Part shown: one piece after another, positions 23,630 to 35,955 of the stretch | How the letters are laid out: each line of letters opens with the position of its first letter | Position numbering within the stretch: position 1 is the stretch's first letter | Notes under the pieces: model-generated | What the model was told of the DNA's origin: nothing | Databases searched by the model: none | What the model saw: only the letters and a program-made list of their open reading frames with translations | Position numbers and translations under genes: made by a program | DNA from: Dictyophora rubrovolvata | Taxonomy: Eukaryota > Basidiomycota > Agaricomycetes > Phallales > Phallaceae | DNA: 64,000 bases | Assembly: GCA_029959195.1 (NCBI GenBank) | Contig: CP114124.1 | Location: forward strand, 1,116,001-1,180,000 | Direction: 5' to 3'

Positions 23630-24852
23630 ATGATGAAGGGCATCCTCAAGCGCTATTCCCGTCCAGCAAGTTCTCGCCCAGAGAACAACACTTACACCCC
23701 CGAAGAAGTTGACTCTCCCAAGAAACGTGTTTCGTTTGACAGTTCAGATCTCGTTAAAGTGTTCGAGGCAGACGAATGGGACCGTAGCCCCGCTCAGGTC
23801 ACTCTGAAGCTTACTTGCAAGTGAGTTAGCTCGAGCCGCACTATCTCTTTCTCCAACCGTTTGGAGTGGAGAAAGGAAGGGGCGTGTGGCTCATTCCAAT
23901 TGTATCGTATACATGTTTACTAACTTACCTGATTTTGCATAGGGATGTTGCCGAGCTGAGAGAGCTGAACATCTCTCTCATCAGGCCTGGCCCTCTCGCC
24001 ATGGAACGTACCAAGTCCAAGAGACCTATTCCCCGCAGCGCAAACCCGCAGTCACCGTCGCTTACTCCATATATTCCCTCCAGCCATAGTGCACTTCAAC
24101 AACCGAGCGCCCCAACTCGTTATACCCCTGTTACCCGTCCGTCCTCACCCATCCCAGGCTTCAGGTCTTCGTCCCTATCTTCGCCAATACTCCCCGCCTT
24201 GTCTACTCGACGACTTCCTGGGCTATTGGAAGACCCACTTTGTGCCCCAATGGTTTCTTTTTCAACAGCAGTTGATGATTCTGTCAAGTGCGATGAATTT
24301 GAAGGGGATTCATTATCAGTGATTAGGTCCCCACCGGGCCTGTCGGTTCCCGCTTCTACATCCGACGCTAGTCCCTCGCTGGTACCGTCGCATTCGTCCC
24401 CTCCAAGTTCAATCGTGACAAGTTCAAAGCCCCCTTCGGTAACTTCGGCTATACCCCTCTATCGTCCCCCGCACCTGCGCGCCAAATTTGCCAATTCTTT
24501 TGTCAAATTTCCAGACAGTCCGACTCCTGTCGCGGTCCCAACTGTTACACGCGGTTTGTCTGAAAAGGTGGTTATCAATCCTGAAACATTCAGCGCTCCA
24601 ATTACGCCTTTCAGTACGAAGGCTTCTGAATTAATAGATTTGGAGGGTAAAGCGGAATCGGTCTCACTGGTGCTGAGCAAGGATTGTGACAAGAATATGG
24701 TGTCTATGGCTCCCCCTCCTGTCCCTGTACTATCGAGAAGAACGTCTCGAAGTTTAATGGGATGGGAGCTCAAACGCGGTGTTAATACTCCCGGTAAACT
24801 CGGATTCGGTTTAGTTAGGAAACAACAAGTCAGCAGTGATTCTCAGAAGTGA
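23630..24852 (+). CDS. Disordered protein with a PP1-docking (RVxF) motif
   Basis: Two exons give about 365 residues. Exon 1 starts MMKGILKRYSRPAS (ATG at 23630, or 23633 if the second Met is used). It contains KKRVSFDSSDLVKVFEADEW, and the join at CAA/G restores KDVAELRELN. The KRVSF core fits the RVxF docking motif used by protein phosphatase 1 partners. The flanking 60 residues are the only part that looks conserved and folded. The rest is Ser/Pro-rich low-complexity sequence with segments such as PLYRPPHLRAKF and MGWELKRGVNTPGKLGFGLV. No catalytic domain is seen. The protein may be a PP1 regulator or target. The family is not recognised, so function is inference from the motif alone. Confidence 0.72.
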
Positions 24853-25088
24853 AGGAAAGGTGGAGCGAAGAACCTTTGGACTATACTCGGAAAGCAAAAA
24901 CTTAATGATGATTCGCAATGAAGACTTATGAAATTGTGTCCCAAAGTGTTCCCCCCTTGTAATAGTTACTGTAGCATCCTTTGCCTATGAAACCCCCCCC
25001 TTCTTTTGTCAAGGCATACTTAGCAAACATTGGTGTGACTAAACAACCTTTACGCGTTACTTTCAATTTGAAACTTTCACCAGTGAGA

Positions 25089-26380
25089 ATGATTTCACGT
25101 AGCATAGCCAGATGGCTGCACACGACATGCATACTTCGACATGAAAACCCTCTTGTCCGTATTCCCCTCATAAAGTGTGAAAACATATTCAATAAGTTTA
25201 TTAGGAACTTCCGCGCTCTTCAGACAAGCTTCCGCCTCAGATTCCTCGTCGGAACGCACCGATACCCAAAAGAGCCATACCTCATGTTAAACACGTTGTC
25301 GCCGTTGCTTCCGGAAAAGGAGGAGTAGGAAAAAGTACAATTGCCGGTAAAGAATATCGTATGTTTTTTTGTGCCATACTGAGACTATTCGGCTTTGTTC
25401 AGTGAATCTGGCCCTTGCGCTTTCTACAAAATACCCACGCACAAGAGTAGGACTATTGGATCTTGATATATTTGGCCCTTCGATTCCAAAATTGATGGGG
25501 TTAGAGAATATGGGCGAACCCGATTTAACCAAATGTCAGTTTTGAGCCTAAACAGTCTCATCTGCATGAGTTGATTGATATTGTGCTGAACTGTGCAACA
25601 GCCAAGGCACTCGTCCCGTTGACAAACTATGACATTTCGTGCATGTCTATCGGATTTCTCCTCCCACCGTCAGCCACAAATGATACACCTGTTGTCTGGA
25701 GGGGCTTAATGGTTCAGAAGGCAGCTCAACAGCTCTTATTTGATGTAGATTGGCGGCAAAAAACGGGTCAGCGGGAAGTTGATAACGATGGGCACAATCT
25801 GGATATTTTGGTGATAGACATGCCTCCTGGGACCGGAGATGTTCAATTAACTTTGGGACAACTTGTGAAAGTTGATGGTGAAAACTTCTGCCTTCTCATC
25901 TCAGCTCGTTCTTTTTTTTCCTGATTTTCGTGATGTTCTATTCCCATTCAGGGGCTGTGATTGTATCCACGCCACAAGATGTCGCCCTCCTTGATGCCCG
26001 CAAAGGTGTTCACATGTTCAACAAAGTTGGTGTGTCGGTAGGTGTAAATTCATTAGAGATTTACCCGCAAGCTATTTTAGATGCGCCCTGATCGTTGTTC
26101 ACTTTCTTAGATATTCGGTCTCGTGATCAACACTGCGTACTATCGTTGTTCGTCCTGTTCTGCGAAGCACTATCTGTTTGGCTCACTTGATTCGGCGCGG
26201 CAGACGAGCAAAGACCTTGGCAGCACCGTGCTCGGCGAGATTCCATTGGTTCCCGAAATAAGCCGGTTAGGAGATCGGGGAAGGTTGGGTGATATATTCA
26301 TTGATTCTGGAGATTTGCGAGACTTCAAAGATGTCATGGAAGATGTCGCGAGTAAGGTTTGGACGAGACTGATTGTCTAG
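25089..26380 (+). CDS. IND1: Mitochondrial P-loop Fe-S protein for complex I assembly (IND1/NUBPL)
   Basis: A Mrp/NBP35-family ATPase that delivers Fe-S clusters to respiratory complex I. The start at 25089 reads [20 protein letters not shown], an Arg-rich presequence for mitochondria. An intron joins PL to [10 protein letters not shown], then [20 protein letters not shown] leads into the GKGGVGKS P-loop. Further exons carry [53 protein letters not shown] and [15 protein letters not shown]. The CSSC pair is the cluster-binding CxxC. The tail has [17 protein letters not shown]. All six exons join in frame. Complex I is present in filamentous fungi, unlike baker's yeast, which agrees. The first donor (GTCCGT) is weak. 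PSF1 follows on the same strand after about 150 bases. Confidence 0.92.
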
Positions 26381-26437
26381 CTGAGTTTGAAAAAAAAGCC
26401 CTGGAAAACCGCGACGACTTACCAATTGCGATCTACA

Positions 26438-27216
26438 ATGTCTTCTACGCATGTCTCTACTGTATGTTTCTCCCAAGTTCCCCTGTTCGTCATGATTTAA
26501 ATCATCAGTTCTGTCTAGGAAACGCGTATGTTTGGCGACCTTTCCGCTGCTCTAATTCAAGAGTCGCGAAGGGCCCAGGTTTCCAACGCGCTGCCTAAGT
26601 ACAATCAGCAGCTTGTGCATGCCATCATCCGTGAAATAAATTTTCTTGAATCGGCTCTCGACCCACTAGTGAGAAATGAGAATGAAAATCGAACATCAGG
26701 AGAACTTTGTTCAATCATGATCTATTCAACATCAATAGCACATAATCGGCGTTGTCTAATTGCCTATCACAATCATCGATTGGAAATGCTCAAATCAATA
26801 TATTGGGGGACGGGATGCGCCCTGCCATTGACCCTCAACCCATCCCACATCCGTCCGAATTTACTGCCGGCCGAAGTTGATTTTTTACGTGAATACGACG
26901 AGCTAGTGAAGCAATTTAGAGATGAATTCAAAACCATCAGCGGTGAGATCGATGATATTGGAGGTTCGTTTTGCCATGTTAAATATACTGTAAGCCAAGA
27001 CAACATTGTATACGTATAGAGCTGGCATCCGTAGATATCACCTCAGATATCTTGACACCTCCGAAGGATTTGCACGTTCTTGTCCAAGTGGTGAAAGAAT
27101 GTGGCACTGTCCAAACGGAACTAGGAGCGATCGAGTTCAAGCTGGGCGAACGATATCTAATCCGTCGTGTGGATATGGAACATCTCATTATTCAAGGTTA
27201 CCTGCAGGTCGTGTAG
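26438..27216 (+). CDS. PSF1: GINS complex subunit PSF1
   Basis: A subunit of the GINS tetramer, which joins Cdc45 and MCM2-7 to form the replicative helicase. The main exon starts MFGDLSAALIQESRRAQVS, close to the usual Psf1 beginning, and carries LPKYNQQLVHAIIREINFLE, RRCLIAYHNHRLEMLKSIYW and PAEVDFLREYDELV. The second exon gives ELASVDITSDI and PPKDLHVLVQVVKECGTVQT, and ends EHLIIQGYLQVV at 27216. An upstream ATG at 26438 (MSSTHVST) could splice in frame to ETR just before MFGDLS. It may add 11 residues or be a leader exon. The canonical start is 26528. Size near 220 residues fits the family. It converges with the TMEM170-like gene. Confidence 0.92.
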
Positions 27217-27317
27217 GATTGCGTAATTATATAATGTCGATGACGAGGGAACACATGCTACATGAGTCAGTGTGTTCATTTACTTTATTCGGTTCAAAGA
27301 TGTGTCGTCAGAGCCAC

Positions 27318-27883
27318 TTACCTGGTCACTGTGATTAGGCTTTGTGTAAATACCCATATGAGAGGAATCCATCTAATTGATTGTGATGATGTGGCTCATA
27401 GTGAAAAAAATACAGCACCCACGTTGAAACCCGCAGTCTGCCAGCCGTATAAACACCTGCAATCAGGAAGCCAACAATTGTACTTGCTAAAACCGACAAG
27501 AATAGTCCGAAGATGCCGTATAGAAAAAAAACTAGCATCGCATATATGAAATACCGGCGATGAAGCCTGTCTGCGTGCTCTGATTTGAAAGGGACCACCA
27601 CGGATCGTCGTAATGACCATGATCGTTGAGACCTTCGAACTGGTTCGAAAACTAACACGAGTGCAGCACAAATTCCTGTGAATAAGAAAAGAGGTGCGTA
27701 AAGAATGAAAGTCCAGTAAAGGGTAAAAAGATAGACATCTTGGAGAATACATAAGAATAATATCATGATATGCTGACAGTCCTGTGACTGACCTTTGACG
27801 TTGTCGATGAATAAAGAATTATGATCTGAATGATCGATAGTAATATGGGGTTTGTAAAGCGAAGGAAACGTGGAAGCCAACAT
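27318..27883 (-). CDS. TMEM170-type integral membrane protein
   Basis: A small multi-pass protein of about 150-165 residues with the shape of fungal TMEM170 homologs. The start at 27883 gives MLASTFPSLYKPHITI. A splice after NVK joins DVYLFTLYWTFILYAPLFLF, the first membrane segment. A basic loop follows, then FIYAMLVFFLYGIFGLFLSV and STIVGFLIAGVYTAGRLRVS. The last intron, using donor GTGGGT, restores TWIPLIWVFTQSLITVTR and a TAA at 27318. That is the expected end of this family, whereas unspliced reading gives a non-family tail. TMEM170 proteins shape ER sheets and nuclear pores in animals; the fungal role is inferred. Only about 100 bases separate it from the PSF1 stop. Confidence 0.78.
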
Positions 27884-27996
27884 GTAAGAGTCTCGTATGA
27901 ACAGCAAGACTGAGGTTCGCTTACGTCATTCATAACAAAGGTATTCGGATATCAGCAATTGCAAGTAAAAATACAGGATGTTTTTCTAACAATAGC

Positions 27997-30004
27997 TCAA
28001 AACAACCACGAAAAAGTTTCTCGGCGTATAAATTGGGGTGAAATACCTAAATCCATTATACTTTCTACAGCAAGGCGAGTCAGACCTGGAGGTGCACATA
28101 TGGAAATATCTCGGGTCTTGATATCAGTTATCTCGTTCAAGATTGCTGGACTAAATCGACCCGTATAAGCCTTCAAAGAGATCCACGACGGAAGAGGCCG
28201 TAACGTAAAAGGTGCGTTCGAAAATAGGTGGATTCCTACGCGATGAGAACTGACACCGCTAGGAGACATACTCTCCAGGGATTGAAGAAATAAAGGAAGA
28301 TGGACTTCCGGTGTTGACGTACTATACACCAACACGACATCGTAACCGAATCCCGCCAATGATAGGATACGCTTGAATAGACTCATAAACGGGGTTATCC
28401 CAATTCCCCCGGCTATCCATAACAAAGAAGTCTTCTCGGTAGGTAAAGTGAAATCGCCTCCACTGGTTATGACGGGGACGGACAAACGTAACATCGCCGA
28501 AGACGACTCTGCGACTGGAACATTTATCTTGTTGCAAATATCAAACAGATATCCGGTAACCAATCCATTTGGTTGTTTTTGTATCGTGAGCTCAAATTCG
28601 TCTACTGGAGAAGGAAAAAAGCTTGTGACAGTCCACGTTCGAAAAAAGTCTTCGCCTTTCGGGTCGAATTCGGAAATTTTTCCAGCTTGCTGCAGCGCTT
28701 CTGCGAAGTCCATCTGAACCCAATCCCCACTTCCGATAGAAATAGGAGAAGATGTTTTGAACCTAAAGACCCCTAGATCCGGCGACTTTAGGGATATATT
28801 CACAAGCTGGGCAGATAAATGCTTGTGAGACCTCTGAGTAGGCTTCTCCTCTGTCAGCACGCGCAGTGGAGGGCAAATGGGTGAAAACTTCGTCAGGTCT
28901 GGACGTTCTCGTAACGGAATAGCATCCTTCACAAAAACGTACGCCATCACCTTCATCGCTGTTAGCACTTGAACGCGAGGCATTAACATTCGAGCCCTCT
29001 TTCCGACATGATTTCGTGCAGTGCCGGTAAGATATAAAATGTTTCCGGTTTTGTAGCATGGTATTGTCATTGCTGCAACTGGGGTTGTCTCGATATTACC
29101 GAGGGAATTCATCAGATGGTTTCCTAATAAAATGAGAATATGAAAAAATTACAGGTTCACATCGTGGTAGAGATTGCAAAATTACCTGGGTAGTCGGGGA
29201 AAATGATAGTTCTCCCGTCTGTGATGCGAACGCGAGCGAAGCCAGGAATCCCACTTCGAATGTTGAAACCTAGGTGGGAAGGGAAGTCTTTCTCGTCCTT
29301 TTTAGCGGCAGCATAATATGTCCCAAAATATATTGCGTCTTGAGACAAGATAAAATCTATGATCTCTTGTGGCAAGCGGTGAGAAGATTTGAGCTCTAGT
29401 TGTCGAAAAACAACAGTGGGCGAAACGCTCTCATGAGGAATTAGCTGTTGTGTCGTCATAAATTTACTGTTGCTTCTAGAGCAAAGTCAGCTATGTCATC
29501 TCTTTTCTTCAGACGAATTAAGGCACACCCTGGCAACGCCTGCTTCACTTCAAGTTTAAGAAGCCATTCCGTTCCAATCTTGTGTACAGCATCTACTACA
29601 CCCGAGAACTTGGTTCGCGGACCTTTGCGAGTCTCTAAATTGGTGGATAAGGTCGATCCTGCAGCCAACGGCTTGTGTGAATTATCCTGTTCATTGACTA
29701 ACAAACAAGTTTCGTAGAGGGGATCTCCTTTCCATGGTTGAAATTTCACCATCAATATGGTTTCCTTCGGGCTCGAAATAATTCCGGGAGTGCCATTTGA
29801 AGATGTAAGAATAGAAACCCACGGACGGCCTCGAAGATCAAGGGTGACAATAGGAAGAAATACTGCTCGCGAATAGACATTACGTTGCTCATCGGGTAAA
29901 GAATTCGTGAACAGCTCGTATGCATCTGCAACTTCCGTGGAATATCGCAACTGCGTTTGAATCGCTGCTTCTCCGGGGTGCCATCCTTTGAGACCGCGAG
30001 ACAT
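27997..30004 (-). CDS. PNPOx-like / ferredoxin-reductase-like fusion oxidoreductase
   Basis: Three exons join in frame to about 620 residues. The N-terminal half is a pyridoxamine-phosphate-oxidase-like split barrel of the FMN-binding type, with LRGRPWVSILTSSNGTPG, LPDEQRNVYSRAVFLP and IRSGIPGFARV then PDYPG. A 53-base intron (GTGTGC...CTCTAG, with a CTGAC branch site) joins LPG to SNSKFMTTQQLIPHE. The next joins DYPG to NHLMNSLGNIETTP. The C-terminal half is a ferredoxin-NADP-reductase module with FRTWTVTSFFPSP (FAD part), LLWIAGGIGITPFMSLFKRI (NAD part) and ISICAPPG. No C-terminal 2Fe-2S domain follows; the protein ends ETFSWLF. It probably moves electrons from NAD(P)H through flavins. The substrate is unknown. 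The start at 30004 faces the receptor gene over a 490-base gap. Confidence 0.85.
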
Positions 30005-30494
30005 GGTGTACTTGATGTTATCCTAAGGGTAAGTAAATAAGTAGTAATCGTAACAATGCCGAGAAAGCTCCCATCAGACTTTACGTCCTTGATGAGAAAC
30101 GTTCGTGAAAAACTATCCCATAGTAAAACGGAGGGGATCACAAGACATTTTAGATATGACATATGTAGTTGAATATTGAATGATGGTAGTGATGGAAGCC
30201 TGGCGGAAAAGCCTCGTTGCAGGCATATTTTCGAGGGAATCATTACGTTTTCGGTACAGACGGAGCTGATTCTGCTTGATTTTCAAATTGCAAGGAGACA
30301 AATCTATGTGCATGACCGCGCTCAACGCCTAGGCTTTGCTGCGTCGGCGGCTGCGGCACGTCCCACCAGAAGATGGCCGGTGTCAAATTTTATAACGACG
30401 TGATGCGACTGGATCCGGTTGTGCTTTCCTGGCTTGCCTAATTAATAGGTTTCCCCTTTGAAATATAGTAATAGCACTAGGTTCTGAATTAGTC
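30005..30494. promoter_or_regulatory. Divergent promoter between oxidoreductase and receptor genes
   Basis: A 490-base gap between two outward-facing start codons. Frames inside it are short and overlap on both strands. I see no clear TATA box, but the spacing allows a shared promoter. Confidence 0.35.
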
Positions 30495-33400
30495 ATGAAT
30501 CGAGTCAGGATTCAGGGATCTACCGTAGTGGATTCTCCCAGTATGGAAATCATTGAGAATCAAGCGAATCTTCTTGTTCTTCGACCGTCGGAGCAGACAC
30601 GAAATACTCGATGGGAGTAGCTAATGAACAGTTCGTCGATGGTTGTTTTATGGCCAAGTGATTTCTGCTGACTAATTACTCATCCTAGTACCTTACGCAC
30701 AATTTCTTTGAAAAGTATGACACCCCTACCATTCTAATTATACACTGTTTGAACTTTCTCCAGTCGAAACTGCTAGTGGGATAAAATCTGGTCGATTTCA
30801 TAGAGATCCGAAGGTTCTTGTCCAGATCATCGTCGATGGTCAGATTTACGCCACAACTCTCAGCAAGAGAACAACGAGTCCTGTATGGGATGAAGAGTTT
30901 ACAGTGTAAGGATTTGACTGCTCGCAACAACGATCGTCACTCATGACTATTTTGTCCAGCCTGTTGCAAAGTCAAACCTGGACGGCCGAATTCCGTTTGC
31001 TGGATAGACTCACTAGCGGGAATATGATCGGGCAGTGCTATTTGTCTAACACTCAATTTGAATCTCTGTTTCTATCGAACAATGAAGCATCTTCTATTCG
31101 GCGATTCGTTGAGCTTACCAGCAGTGGAGGACCAGCCCCTATTAAACTTCAAATTGTCGTAACGCAAATACTTGTGTCCTCTCCGCGATCATATTTGCTT
31201 GAATCGATTCATGAACACAGTCGGCTTGATATTTCGCGTATAACAGCCCATCCAGCGCCACTCAACAACGCACCCAGCGAGGCAAATATGGATATAGCGT
31301 CTTCGATTTTAGGCGTAATGTCGTCTATCTCACAATTGAAACCCATTATTGATCAACTGGCCACGGTTCACCCCTATGTCAACTTAGCTTGGCAAATCAT
31401 GACGGCTGCATATAACGTATGTTCATATGAAAAACATTCATTAAGTATCTTGAATGCTTATTTTTTCGTAGACTGCAGCAGCCCAAAGACAGAGAGACCA
31501 ACGTGTGGTTGCTCTTGTAACTTCTATGCAGAACGCGATCCGTTGGCTTATATCCTTGGATCCTCTTACTAAAATAGAAATATTGGAAACCTCCTTTTCG
31601 GAACTGTTTAGCTTATGCTGTCAGAGTGGTGTATTTATCCAGTGGTATTGCAGCAACTCTCTTAGCGGTGAGGTGGTTTTGCGTCCCCCAACAATGGTTC
31701 TAATTTCATTTTTCAGGACGTATTGTTCGCGATATTATGTCAAATGTCGAACAAAGAATCGAGGCTTTCGAAGGCTCCTTTCGTAACTCCGTTGAAAATT
31801 TTAAGATGGCTTTGAGAATTCAGACAGTCGTTACGACCACGAATATTGACCAGGCAAACAAAGTTAACAAAGGTCGTCTCTTCTCTCCAAGCGATTATTT
31901 TACCAAGTGAACCTAATATTTAAATAGCAAGTTCACTTATTCAGTCGCACCTTCCTTTTGAATCGGCTACTTGGAATCCCACGTTGACCTGTCTCGAAGG
32001 TACCAGAGAAATCATTTTACAGGAAATATTTGCATGGATCGACAATGACTCTGGAAGAAATGTGTTCTGGCTAGCCGGTCTGGCCGGTAGCGGTAAATCA
32101 ACAATCGCTCATACTGTCGCATCTACACTTGCTTCTAGGAGTCGTCTCGGGGGGTGCTTTTTCTTTTCCCGCCATCAGTCCAAGCGGAATGAAGCAAATT
32201 TAGTTATGCCAACTCTAGCTCATGGAATTGCCGCGTTCTCCGAAAGCATTAGGAATTCGGTGGCCGAAGCTATTCGTCGCAATATACATGTTGCAAGCGC
32301 GCCACTGAGACGACAGTTCTTAGATTTAGTTGTAGAGCCTTTAAAATTGTATTCGGAACGAGAATCAATTGTAATTGTGCTCGATGCTCTCGACGAATGT
32401 GCAACTCCAGCAATGCGAGAAGACTTGCTAACAATTTTGGCTCATGATAGCACGCAGCTCCCTTCCAATGTTCGGGTGTTTATCACCGCTCGCCCAGAGC
32501 AGGATATTGAGAAAGCGTTTTCTTTCACAACGAGGTGCTGTAAACATGTCATTAATCTTGATTCCCCTCCGAATAGTATGTATCTTACCTGTCCCGCTCG
32601 CTGTCATCGTGTAATTTGACGCATCCCTCGTTTAGTCAATGATATCACTATATACACCACATACCAGTTAGCCAAAGTCGCATTATCCAAGGGAATTAGA
32701 GGAGACTGGCCCAGTGAAACTCGTAGACATGCACTTGTCCTTCGCTCTGCCGGTCTTTTCATTTGGGCAGCTACAGCCTGTGAATTCGTTCGCAGAAGTT
32801 TTTCGCCGGAGAAAGCATTGGACCGATTGCTTTCTGAGGAGTTGCCAACATCTGCCACCGCCGCTATCGATTCACTTTATGCTACTGCTTTGCAAGCCGT
32901 TGAAGGCTGGCAAGATGAAGACTTCATTCCCGCATATCAGGTGGTTGTAGGCACTGTTATCGCTTTGAAAAACCCGCTTCCCTCGGATACAATCGAGCTG
33001 CTCTTAGGGCCTGGATTAAATGGTGCTTCTGTCAATCGGGTTGTGTCTTCTCTTGGATGCGTGTTGGCAGGATCAGAAAATCTTCCAATACGAGTTTTAC
33101 ATCCTTCGTTTTCCGATTATCTCACCTCGCAATCCAGATGCAGAGACAAGGATACATATATTGATGTTTCTCAAAATCACTATCGTCTCTCGCGAAACAT
33201 CTTACACCTTTTGAACTCCTCATTGAATTACAATATATGCAATCTGATGCACCCCGGTCATTCTATTTCAGACCGTGCTTTGACGGTTTTGGGGGGCATT
33301 CCCAGTCATTTGCAATATGCTTGTCATTTCTGGGCAGAACATGTGGTTCAGGCTCCTCACGATGATGATTTACCGGAAGAAGTTCGTGACTTTCTCCTGA

Positions 33401-35513
33401 CTCATGGCCTACACTGGATGGAAGCAATGTCGCTAGTCGGTCTTGCGGGTTATATCAAAGCGTCTCTTCACCTTATTCGCATTTGGGCACAGGTAAGTTT
33501 TCTCATTCCAAAATCTAATCATGCTCGTTAATCAAATTGTCCCAGAAACTTAAAGCTTCTGATTTGGAACGATTAGGGTATGATTTAGAGCGCTTTTCGC
33601 AGACATTTTCCAATGTGCTGGTCGATTTTCCTCTCCACATATATGCGTCCGCCTTGCCATTTGTTCCTCGCAGGAGTTCAGTTCAGCAGCAAACTTTTGT
33701 AAAAGATGAGGTCAACGCTCTCAGAATACTTAGAGGCTTTGATGAATCCTGGCCTCGATGTTCCCAAATATTGGAAGGTCACGAAGGACCGATTAGATGT
33801 ATAGCATTCTCTCCGAAGGGGATGCTGGCGAGCGGCGCTGACGACGCAACTGTTCGAATATGGGATCTGTCAGGTGGGACATCGTATATAGAACTTAAAG
33901 GCCACGAACAAGTCGTAACATCCGTAGCCTTTTCTTCCAATGGGAACAAAATTATTACCGGATCCAGCGATAAACTAGCCTTCATTTGGGATAGTGCCTC
34001 TGGGGAACGTTTGGTGACTTTGAAAGGCCATCGACTCCCAATCACTTCCGTGGCATTCACACCGGATCGTACCCAAGCCATTACTGCTTCGGCGGACAAG
34101 ACCATCCGAATCTGGGACGCCAGTCTTGGTTCCCAATTAGGGGCTCCTATTCTAACGCAGCAGGCTGAAATAACCTCTATCTCTGTGTCTTCCACAACCA
34201 ACCTACTAGCTTCTGGCTCAGCTGACGGGTAAGTTTATCCCGAAATACCAAATTAGAGAGGTATCTGAACAAATGACAGAACTATTTGTATATTTTCGCT
34301 TGGCGATCGCAAAAAGACAGTGGGTCCTTTGATTCATGGCTCAGGCGGTGCAAACAGCATAAAAGTTACATCGGCGGTATTTTCTCATAATGAAAAAGTG
34401 GCGGCCTCAGCTTATCGAGATGGAACTGTGAATATCTGGGATGTCTCCACAGGAGAAAAAATAAAATCCATAAGCATCTCCTCAAGGCCTGTGACCTCTG
34501 TTCAATTTGTTCACGATGACTCAATAATTGCTGTGGGTTGCAATGATCGCACCCTATCCTTATGGAATGTCAATACTGGCGCAATGGTGTTGGGCAGTCC
34601 TATCGAAGGACATTTGGAGACAGTTTCTTCTGTTGCCTTGTCTATAGACGGATCCATTATTGCTTCTGGAAGTCACGATGCGAAGATCCGATTGTGGGAA
34701 TACTTGGAATGCGTAAAATCGCCTCCAGCTCCGCAAGACCAAGGTCACAGAAGCGAGATTACAGTGATTACATTCAACGCCGATCATACACTTGTGGCAA
34801 GTGGGGATCGGAATGGCATCATTTGTATGTGGAAAAGCATAGATGGGGAAATGCATAGATGCATTCCAGGCGCACATCGTGGTCCCGTAAAGACGCTTGC
34901 GTTCTCCAAAAAGCTTTGTAAGTTGGTTTCGGGAGGAGAAGACGCTGTAGTGACATGCTGGTCTTTTGACAAAGGAGAGACTCGGATGTTATGGACTTCC
35001 AAGGACACAACAGATTTTGGTCATGCCAGAGCAGTTTCCGCGTCCGCCTTTAATAATGCCGATACCATAGTTGCGACGGGTGGTTATGACCGTTATATAT
35101 TCCTATGGGACGTAGAGACGGGCGGGTTGTTAGTAGACGAACCTTTGGAAAAGGATGACGGGCATTTGATTGAACGGCTGGCGTTTTCCTCAGATAATAC
35201 AAAACTGCTATCGGTGGACAGAAATGAAAACATAGCTCAATGGGACGTCGATTCGAAGGTTCTGATAGAAGAGGAAGAGGAAACTCCGGAAGATTTCCTT
35301 GACTATTCTGCTGGCCCAAGAAAATTAACGTTAGACGAGAGCGGATGGGTCATGGACCACTTGACTTCAAAGCGACTATTTTGGATACCTGCGGATCATC
35401 GGGGGAATCTGGATGCTTGGACTAATTCGAATGAAAGGTTTATTATTGGTAACAAGCATGGTGTTGTGACGATCATTGACTTTTCGAGACTCGTACAAAA
35501 CGTCCAGATATAG
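30495..35513 (+). CDS. C2-NACHT-WD40 receptor (STAND/NLR-type)
   Basis: An NLR-like STAND protein of about 1,450 residues. The start at 30495 gives MNRVRIQGST. Short exons then build a C2 domain: TLRTISLKIETASGIKSGRF, VLVQIIVDG and SPVWDEEF. A helical effector-linker follows, with HPYVNLAWQIMTAAYN. The NACHT part (about 31950-32640) has CLEGTRE, the P-loop LAGLAGSGKSTIAHT, the Walker B IVIVLDALDECA, and NVRVFITARPE. Winged-helix-like sequence follows, including RVLHPSFSDYL. About eleven or twelve WD40 repeats (33770-35500) end the protein, for example TIRIWD, TVNIWDVSTG and YIFLWDVETG. The repeats are diverse rather than near-identical, so this is not a gene under recent repeat amplification. 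All introns checked keep frame, and the gene looks intact. Such proteins are linked to non-self recognition in fungi. The ligand is unknown. Confidence 0.9.
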
Positions 35514-35955
35514 AAGAAATAAGTCCCCTTCATACAAATCACCCGCCTTGCGTAGAGGCAGTGCTTGCGGCGTTGTGCGGGTGAAAGCGCGGCTATGAGC
35601 GACAAAATTTACTCGTTACGATGACTTGGATTAGATATAATAGTAGAGGGTACATATAATATTATGATTAGCGTACTAGTAGACTTTGAAAGGCTGGAAT
35701 GAGGATACTCTGAGAGGCATGCCATCATCATATCGTACAGGAGGCTCAAACTTAGTTCATCAACCGTCACTTATTTCAAAGGTAAAGGTAAACGACATTG
35801 CAAATTTTCCAAATTTTTGGAAAATTGAAGTTTCTCTAAGTCAACACGGATAATGGTTGCGCGTGACAGGCGTGCAACTGTACATCTATCCAGCGGAGTT
35901 CAAATTTTCCTTAGTTTCTTACAGTTGATTGTAACCGTACCAGTCTTTCAAAAAA
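35514..35955. promoter_or_regulatory. Promoter region of eL43 with a palindrome
   Basis: A 440-base gap upstream of the ribosomal protein gene. At 35803-35826 it has a perfect inverted repeat with 11-bp arms (AATTTTCCAAA / TTTGGAAAATT) and a 2-bp spacer, 130 bases before the start codon. A T-rich stretch lies near 35900, as often seen before basidiomycete ribosomal genes. Confidence 0.5.
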
